Assembly: GCA_012719015.1 (NCBI GenBank)
Contig: JAAYBE010000239.1
Location: forward strand, 1-11,480
Length of the DNA: 11,480 nucleotides
Source of the DNA: Actinomycetota bacterium
GTDB taxonomy: Bacteria; Actinomycetota; Thermoleophilia; UBA2241
Direction: 5' to 3'
Positions 8,746 through 11,480 of this stretch are shown here, piece by piece; position 1 is the first letter of the stretch, and each line of letters begins with the position of its first letter. The notes beneath the pieces were generated by a model, which saw only the letters and a list, made by a program, of their open reading frames with translations, made no database searches and was not told the origin of the DNA. Position numbers and translations under genes: made by a program.

Positions 8746-8757
8746 CACGGTGCGTGT
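8745..8757. promoter_or_regulatory. Candidate operator: inverted repeat at the regulator promoter
   Basis: ACACG-GTG-CGTGT is a perfect 5-base inverted repeat with a 3-base centre that overlaps the edge of the candidate -35 hexamer. A winged-helix dimer bound here could block polymerase, so autoregulation by the adjacent gene product is the natural guess. It lies in the 87-base gap between the osmC-like stop and the regulator start. Confidence 0.4.
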
Positions 8758-8770
8758 AGTGTGAACCCGC

Positions 8771-9187
8771 TCAGCGCTCGATGACGATCCGCGAGCTGAT
8801 CGGCACCGACGGCCTGAGCGTCGCCTCGACCGAGCAGTACCGCTCTTCGGAGAGCGAGACGGCACGCCGGACCTTGCTCTCGTCCAGGTCGCCTTTGAAG
8901 CGGTAGACCACCTCGAGCGAGAGGAAGCGTTTGGGATGCTCCTCCGCCACCTCCCCGCTCACGTCGACACGGAACCCCTCGAGCGGCTGTCGCATCTTGC
9001 CCAGGATCGACGCCACGTCCATCGCCGTGCATGCGCCCAGGGCTGTCGCCAGTGCCTCCATGGGCGTCACACCTTGACCCGGCTCGTCCAGACCGGAGGC
9101 CAGTGAGAAGGCCCCGTGCGGGGTGACCGCGTCGAAGAGCAGCCCCTCCTGCTTCCACGTCACGCTCACCGGCTCACTCCGTCCCAT
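8771..9187 (-). CDS. OsmC-like (YhfA-type) thiol peroxidase family protein
   Basis: OsmC-fold protein of 138 residues, a typical length. Classical OsmC/Ohr members are dimers that reduce organic hydroperoxides with two active-site cysteines; the YhfA branch is less well defined. Both cysteines are in their usual settings: C53 in ALATALGACTAMDVASIL and C118 in SLSEERYCSVEATL. I chose ATG 9187 because AGGAGG lies 4 bases upstream. An ATG pair at 9205/9202 would add six residues but lies before that Shine-Dalgarno and has none of its own. It is divergent from the amidase gene and is followed after 87 bases by the cysteine-rich regulator, which may fit a shared redox theme. The peroxidase activity is inferred from family only. 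Confidence 0.88.
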   Translation of the reverse strand: MGRSEPVSVTWKQEGLLFDAVTPHGAFSLASGLDEPGQGVTPMEALATALGACTAMDVASILGKMRQPLEGFRVDVSGEVAEEHPKRFLSLEVVYRFKGDLDESKVRRAVSLSEERYCSVEATLRPSVPISSRIVIER

Positions 9188-9353
9188 GTCGCCTCCTCGC
9201 ATCATCAGTCCCGTGACGAGCGTCCATGCCGCTCGGGAGAACGTCTACCCAATGCCAAACCCGCCTCACGGGGCGCGGTCGCCGCCCGGACCGGACCCTC
9301 GTCGTCGTATACAATCTGTGACCCGTACCCCCCGCATGCGACCAGGAGTCACG
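9188..9353. promoter_or_regulatory. Divergent osmC-like / amidase promoter region
   Basis: These 166 bases carry the signals for both directions. Rightward, TACAAT at 9310-9315 is a good -10 hexamer that would place transcription start near 9322 and give a leader of about 30 bases before the amidase GTG. I see no -35 match 17 bases upstream. Leftward, no promoter stands out for the osmC-like gene. Confidence 0.5.
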
Positions 9354-10442
9354 GTGCGCGACCTCTCCCGCGGCGACCGCGGCAAAGAAGTCCTCGACGT
9401 CCAGACCCGGCTGCACAGCCAGGGCTTCGAGCTGGGCAGGGAGGGCGTCGACGGATTCTTCGGGCCGCACACGGAACTGGCCGTACTCTCGTTCCAGCAA
9501 CAACGGGGCCTGCTCGCCGACGCGCGCGTCGGCGCCAACACATGGCGCGAGCTCGTGGAGTCCGGCTACGCCCTCGGAGACAGGCTGCTCTACCTGCGCG
9601 AACCCCCGTTCCGCGGCGACGACGTGCTGTCGCTCCAGGTCAAGCTGAACCTGCTGGGGTTCAATGCAGGTCCGGAGCGCGGCGTGTACGACGAGGAGGT
9701 CGAGCGTGCCGCGCTGGACTTCCAGCAGAACGCGGGACTCCACGCGGACGGGATCGTGGGGGAGAGCACGCTCAAGAAGCTGGAGGCGGTCCGCAAGGCC
9801 GAGTCGGGACGTGAGGGGAAGAAGATCCCCGACCGGGACGGCGGCTACGTCCCGGCACGGAGCCTGGCCGGCAACTCCGTGACCATCGACCCGGGCCACG
9901 GCGGGACGGACCTCGGCGTCACCTCGGCCGGCGGGTTGGCCGAGAAGGATGTCACGCTGGCGCTCGGACTGCGGACCGCGGAACTGCTGCGCGCGGAGGG
10001 TTGCCGGGTACGTCTGACGCGCGAGGGAGACGATCGCGTCCCGGTGTACGCGCGCGCCGAGGCCGCCAACGGAGCGGCGACCGACTTCCTCCTCTCGCTG
10101 CACTGCAACGCCGACGCGTCGCCGGCTGCCCGTGGAGGCACCGCGTATTACTTCCAGCGCAGCCACTACTACTCCGAACACGGACGCCGCCTGGCGTGCT
10201 CGATCGGCTCCCGTATGGAGGCGGCCGGCTTCCCCTGGATCGGCCGGTTCGGCCGCAACTACGCACTGCTCCGCGAGGCGCGCGGCATCGTGCTCATGGT
10301 CGAGCCGCTCTTCCTCACGAACCCGGACGACGAGGACCTGGCGCAGCAGCCGGGGTGCATGGAGAAGCTGGCGCGCGCGCTGGTCGGCGGCCTGGCCGAC
10401 TATCTCGCACGCATCCCGCCGTACCGGGACGACGCGCCGTGA
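9354..10442 (+). CDS. N-acetylmuramoyl-L-alanine amidase with two peptidoglycan-binding domains
   Basis: Zinc amidase (Amidase_3 family) that cuts the bond between N-acetylmuramic acid and L-alanine in peptidoglycan. It has 362 residues. Two PG_binding_1-type repeats lie at about 7-70 and 87-147 (each with an FQQ core, FQQQRGL and FQQNAGL), then a short linker, then the catalytic domain at about 175-352. Zinc ligands are H182 (TIDPGHGGTDLG), E197 (LAEKDVTLAL) and H250 (LSLHCNA); E317 (MVEPLFLTNPDDE) is the catalytic glutamate. I prefer GTG 9354 because AGGAG at 9344-9348 is well spaced; ATG 9336 in the same frame has no ribosome binding site. Neither start gives a signal peptide, which is odd for a wall enzyme. 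The stop overlaps the pylSc start in GTGA. Confidence 0.9.
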   Translation: MRDLSRGDRGKEVLDVQTRLHSQGFELGREGVDGFFGPHTELAVLSFQQQRGLLADARVGANTWRELVESGYALGDRLLYLREPPFRGDDVLSLQVKLNLLGFNAGPERGVYDEEVERAALDFQQNAGLHADGIVGESTLKKLEAVRKAESGREGKKIPDRDGGYVPARSLAGNSVTIDPGHGGTDLGVTSAGGLAEKDVTLALGLRTAELLRAEGCRVRLTREGDDRVPVYARAEAANGAATDFLLSLHCNADASPAARGGTAYYFQRSHYYSEHGRRLACSIGSRMEAAGFPWIGRFGRNYALLREARGIVLMVEPLFLTNPDDEDLAQQPGCMEKLARALVGGLADYLARIPPYRDDAP

Positions 10443-11299
10443 CCGGCGACGCGGCGGACACCCCGCGCCTCCGCCTCACGGCGACGCAGGAACAGCGCCT
10501 GCGCGAGCTCGGCGCCGACCCGGGCTTCCTGGAGGGGCGGTTCGTCGACGCTGCCACGCGCGACGCCGCCTTCACGCGCCTGCAGGACGACCTGACGCGC
10601 GCCGGACGGGAGCATCTGCGTGAGCTGCGGACCGGGTCGCGCCTGCCGCGACTCGTGGAGCTGGAACACGCCCTCAGCGCGGCGCTCGTCGGCGCCGGGT
10701 TCGTGCGCGTCGTGACCCCGCTCATGATCTCCTCCGACGCGCTCCGCCGGATGGGCGTCGAACACGGCCACCCGCTGCGCGAGCAGGTCTTCTGGCTGGA
10801 CGACGGGCGCTGCCTGCGGCCGATGCTGGCGCCCAACCTCTACACTCTGCTGCGCCGGCTTGGTCGCCACTGGGCCAAACCGTTCGGCATCTTCGAGATC
10901 GGCCCCTGCTTCCGTCGTGACACCAAGGGCGCCAGCCATCTCAACGAGTTCACGATGCTCAACCTCGTCGAGCTCGGACGCCCGGAGCGGGAGGGCCGCG
11001 GCCGACTCGAGGAGCTCGCCGCTCTCGTCATGGCGGCGGCCGGCGTGGCCGAGTACGATCTCGAGGTCACCGAGTCCGAGGTGTACGGGGCGATGATCGA
11101 CGTTGTCGTGGCCGGGGCCGAAGTCTGCTCCGCCGGCCTCGGGCCACACCCGCTCGACGGCAACTGGGGGATCGTCGACCCGTGGGTCGGACTGGGCTTC
11201 GGACTCGAGCGGCTCCTCATGGCGCGCGAGGGCTATCCCAACATCGAGCGCGCCGGCCGCAGCCTCAGCTATCTGGACGGCGTGCGTCTCAACCTGTAG
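10439..11299 (+). CDS. pylSc: Pyrrolysyl-tRNA synthetase, catalytic domain (split bacterial form)
   Basis: Class II synthetase domain that attaches pyrrolysine to the UAG-reading tRNA-Pyl. Its 286 residues match the stand-alone bacterial PylSc rather than the archaeal N+C fusion, so pylSn should lie elsewhere. Motif 2 spans about 152-175 (FEIGPCFRR, then HLNEFTMLN) and motif 3 is GLGFGLERLLM (251-261). Matched by eye to Methanosarcina mazei PylRS, the pyrrolysine pocket is kept: A131, L134, Y135, L138, N175 (Asn346), Y216 (Tyr384), W249 (Trp417), with E228 and S231 as Glu396 and Ser399. V177 replaces Cys348, as in the Methanomethylophilus alvus enzyme. After Y216, the usual YGDT reads YGAM. 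The C-terminus RSLSYLDGVRLNL is near that of Desulfitobacterium PylSc from memory. GTG 10439 overlaps the amidase stop; a ribosome binding site is weak. The gene stops at TAG. Confidence 0.95.
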   Translation: MTGDAADTPRLRLTATQEQRLRELGADPGFLEGRFVDAATRDAAFTRLQDDLTRAGREHLRELRTGSRLPRLVELEHALSAALVGAGFVRVVTPLMISSDALRRMGVEHGHPLREQVFWLDDGRCLRPMLAPNLYTLLRRLGRHWAKPFGIFEIGPCFRRDTKGASHLNEFTMLNLVELGRPEREGRGRLEELAALVMAAAGVAEYDLEVTESEVYGAMIDVVVAGAEVCSAGLGPHPLDGNWGIVDPWVGLGFGLERLLMAREGYPNIERAGRSLSYLDGVRLNL

Positions 11300-11323
11300 C
11301 TCACGGACCCGGCGTGTCGGTGA
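11297..11323 (+). other. Amber stop of pylSc with in-frame backup TGA
   Basis: The pylSc frame ends at TAG (11297-11299). Reading on in frame gives seven sense codons (L T D P A C R) and then TGA (11321-11323). If UAG is read as pyrrolysine, PylSc would gain an eight-residue tail beginning with Pyl and still end cleanly. The codons are seen; use of the extension is inference. Confidence 0.7.
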
Positions 11324-11325
11324 GC
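11299..11325 (+). promoter_or_regulatory. Hairpin directly after the pylSc amber codon
   Basis: CTCAC (11300-11304) pairs with GTGAG (11320-11324), and inside it, after one G-G mismatch, GAC (11306-11308) pairs with GTC (11316-11318) around a 7-base loop. The G of the TAG can also pair with C11325. The position resembles the PYLIS stem-loop found after in-frame UAG in methanogen methylamine methyltransferase mRNAs, but it could equally be part of the terminator region. Confidence 0.45.
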
Positions 11326-11332
11326 AGGAACG

Positions 11333-11371
11333 CGCGGGGGGCGGCCCGGCCGCGCCGGTCCGCCCCCCGCG
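11333..11371. terminator. Strong G+C hairpin between convergent genes
   Basis: A perfect 12-base-pair stem (11333-11344 with 11360-11371, containing six consecutive G-C pairs) continues after one C-T mismatch into a 5-base-pair inner stem (11346-11350 with 11354-11358) with a 3-base loop. It has no T-tract on either side. Its place between convergent genes suggests a bidirectional terminator or mRNA 3'-end stabiliser. Confidence 0.65.
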
Positions 11372-11380
11372 TGCGTGCTG

Positions 11381-11403
11381 CGCGCCCCGGCGGCCGGGGC
11401 GCG
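11381..11403. terminator. Second G+C hairpin between convergent genes
   Basis: A perfect inverted repeat (GCGCCCCGG and CCGGGGCGC, extendable by one C-G pair) with a 3-base loop lies 10 bases after the first hairpin and 10 bases before the stop of the minus-strand gene. The near-symmetric arrangement suggests it serves mainly the leftward transcript. It lacks a T-tract. Confidence 0.6.
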
Positions 11404-11413
11404 GCCGGAACCG

Positions 11414-11480
11414 TCAGTGGCCCAGCAGCGCGTCCAGCTTGCGGACGCCGTCGTTGGCGTCCTCGGCGTAGGCGTCGGCG
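11414..11480 (-). CDS. C-terminal end of a probable corrinoid (B12-binding) protein, MttC/MtbC-like
   Basis: Only 21 residues and a TGA stop are in the window: ADAYAEDANDGVRKLDALLG plus a final H. Small corrinoid proteins of methylamine and methanol methyltransferase systems typically end with a G-A-D-x-Y/W-A-x-D-A segment and a helix rich in K, L and A, and this tail fits that pattern. Its convergent position next to pylSc supports the reading, because Pyl-containing MttB, MtbB and MtmB donate methyl groups to such proteins. A tail this short cannot prove the family; another B12-binding-domain protein, or an unrelated helical tail, remains possible. Confidence 0.5.
   Translation of the reverse strand, partial: ADAYAEDANDGVRKLDALLGH

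Noticed and set aside
9123..9353. Upstream extension of the amidase frame
   Set aside because: It overlaps the osmC-like gene on the other strand, has no amidase or signal-peptide features, and precedes both the candidate -10 and the ribosome binding site of GTG 9354.
1..11299. In-frame TAG codons that would mark pyrrolysine proteins inside the other genes
   Set aside because: All other genes read through without an internal TAG; the only functional-position TAG is at the end of pylSc.
11300..11413. A tRNA-Pyl gene (pylT) in the gap after pylSc
   Set aside because: The gap holds three hairpins but no cloverleaf and no CTA anticodon loop of the tRNA-Pyl type. I also saw no tRNA in the other intergenic gaps.

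Overview
The window is very G+C-rich (roughly 70% by eye), tightly packed, and uses many GTG starts and 1-4 base gene overlaps. This suggests a high-G+C bacterium. An anaerobic or microaerophilic member of the Actinobacteriota is my best guess, but no marker here fixes the lineage. I count eleven protein genes, two of them cut by the window edges. I found no rRNA, tRNA, CRISPR array or insertion sequence.

Layout: (1) 1-2848, minus strand: gltX (glutamyl-tRNA synthetase) followed by cysS (cysteinyl-tRNA synthetase, cut at the left edge), coupled by a GTGA overlap. (2) 2989-4461, plus strand: a PLP-dependent Orn/Lys/Arg decarboxylase, divergent from gltX. (3) 4484-9187, minus strand: osmC-like gene, a winged-helix regulator with a cysteine-rich C-terminal half, tldD, tldE (pmbA) and pyrE, all reading leftward. 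(4) 9354-11299, plus strand: an N-acetylmuramoyl-L-alanine amidase with two peptidoglycan-binding domains, coupled by another GTGA overlap to pylSc. (5) 11414-11480, minus strand: the last 21 residues of a gene whose tail resembles a corrinoid (B12-binding) methyltransferase partner.

The gene of most interest is pylSc at 10439-11299. It encodes the stand-alone catalytic domain of pyrrolysyl-tRNA synthetase, the split form known from bacteria such as Desulfitobacterium. The organism therefore probably inserts pyrrolysine, the 22nd amino acid, at UAG. The convergent partial gene fits the expected use: Pyl-containing methylamine methyltransferases work with small corrinoid proteins. tRNA-Pyl, pylSn and pylBCD are not in the window.

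The pylSc gene itself ends in TAG, the codon its product helps reassign, while the nine other visible stop codons are all TGA. An in-frame TGA follows seven codons later, and an imperfect hairpin starts directly after the TAG. Two further strong G+C-rich hairpins then separate pylSc from the convergent gene. The rest of the window is mostly housekeeping: translation, pyrimidine synthesis, polyamine or amino acid decarboxylation, peptide processing, thiol or peroxide defence, and cell-wall turnover.
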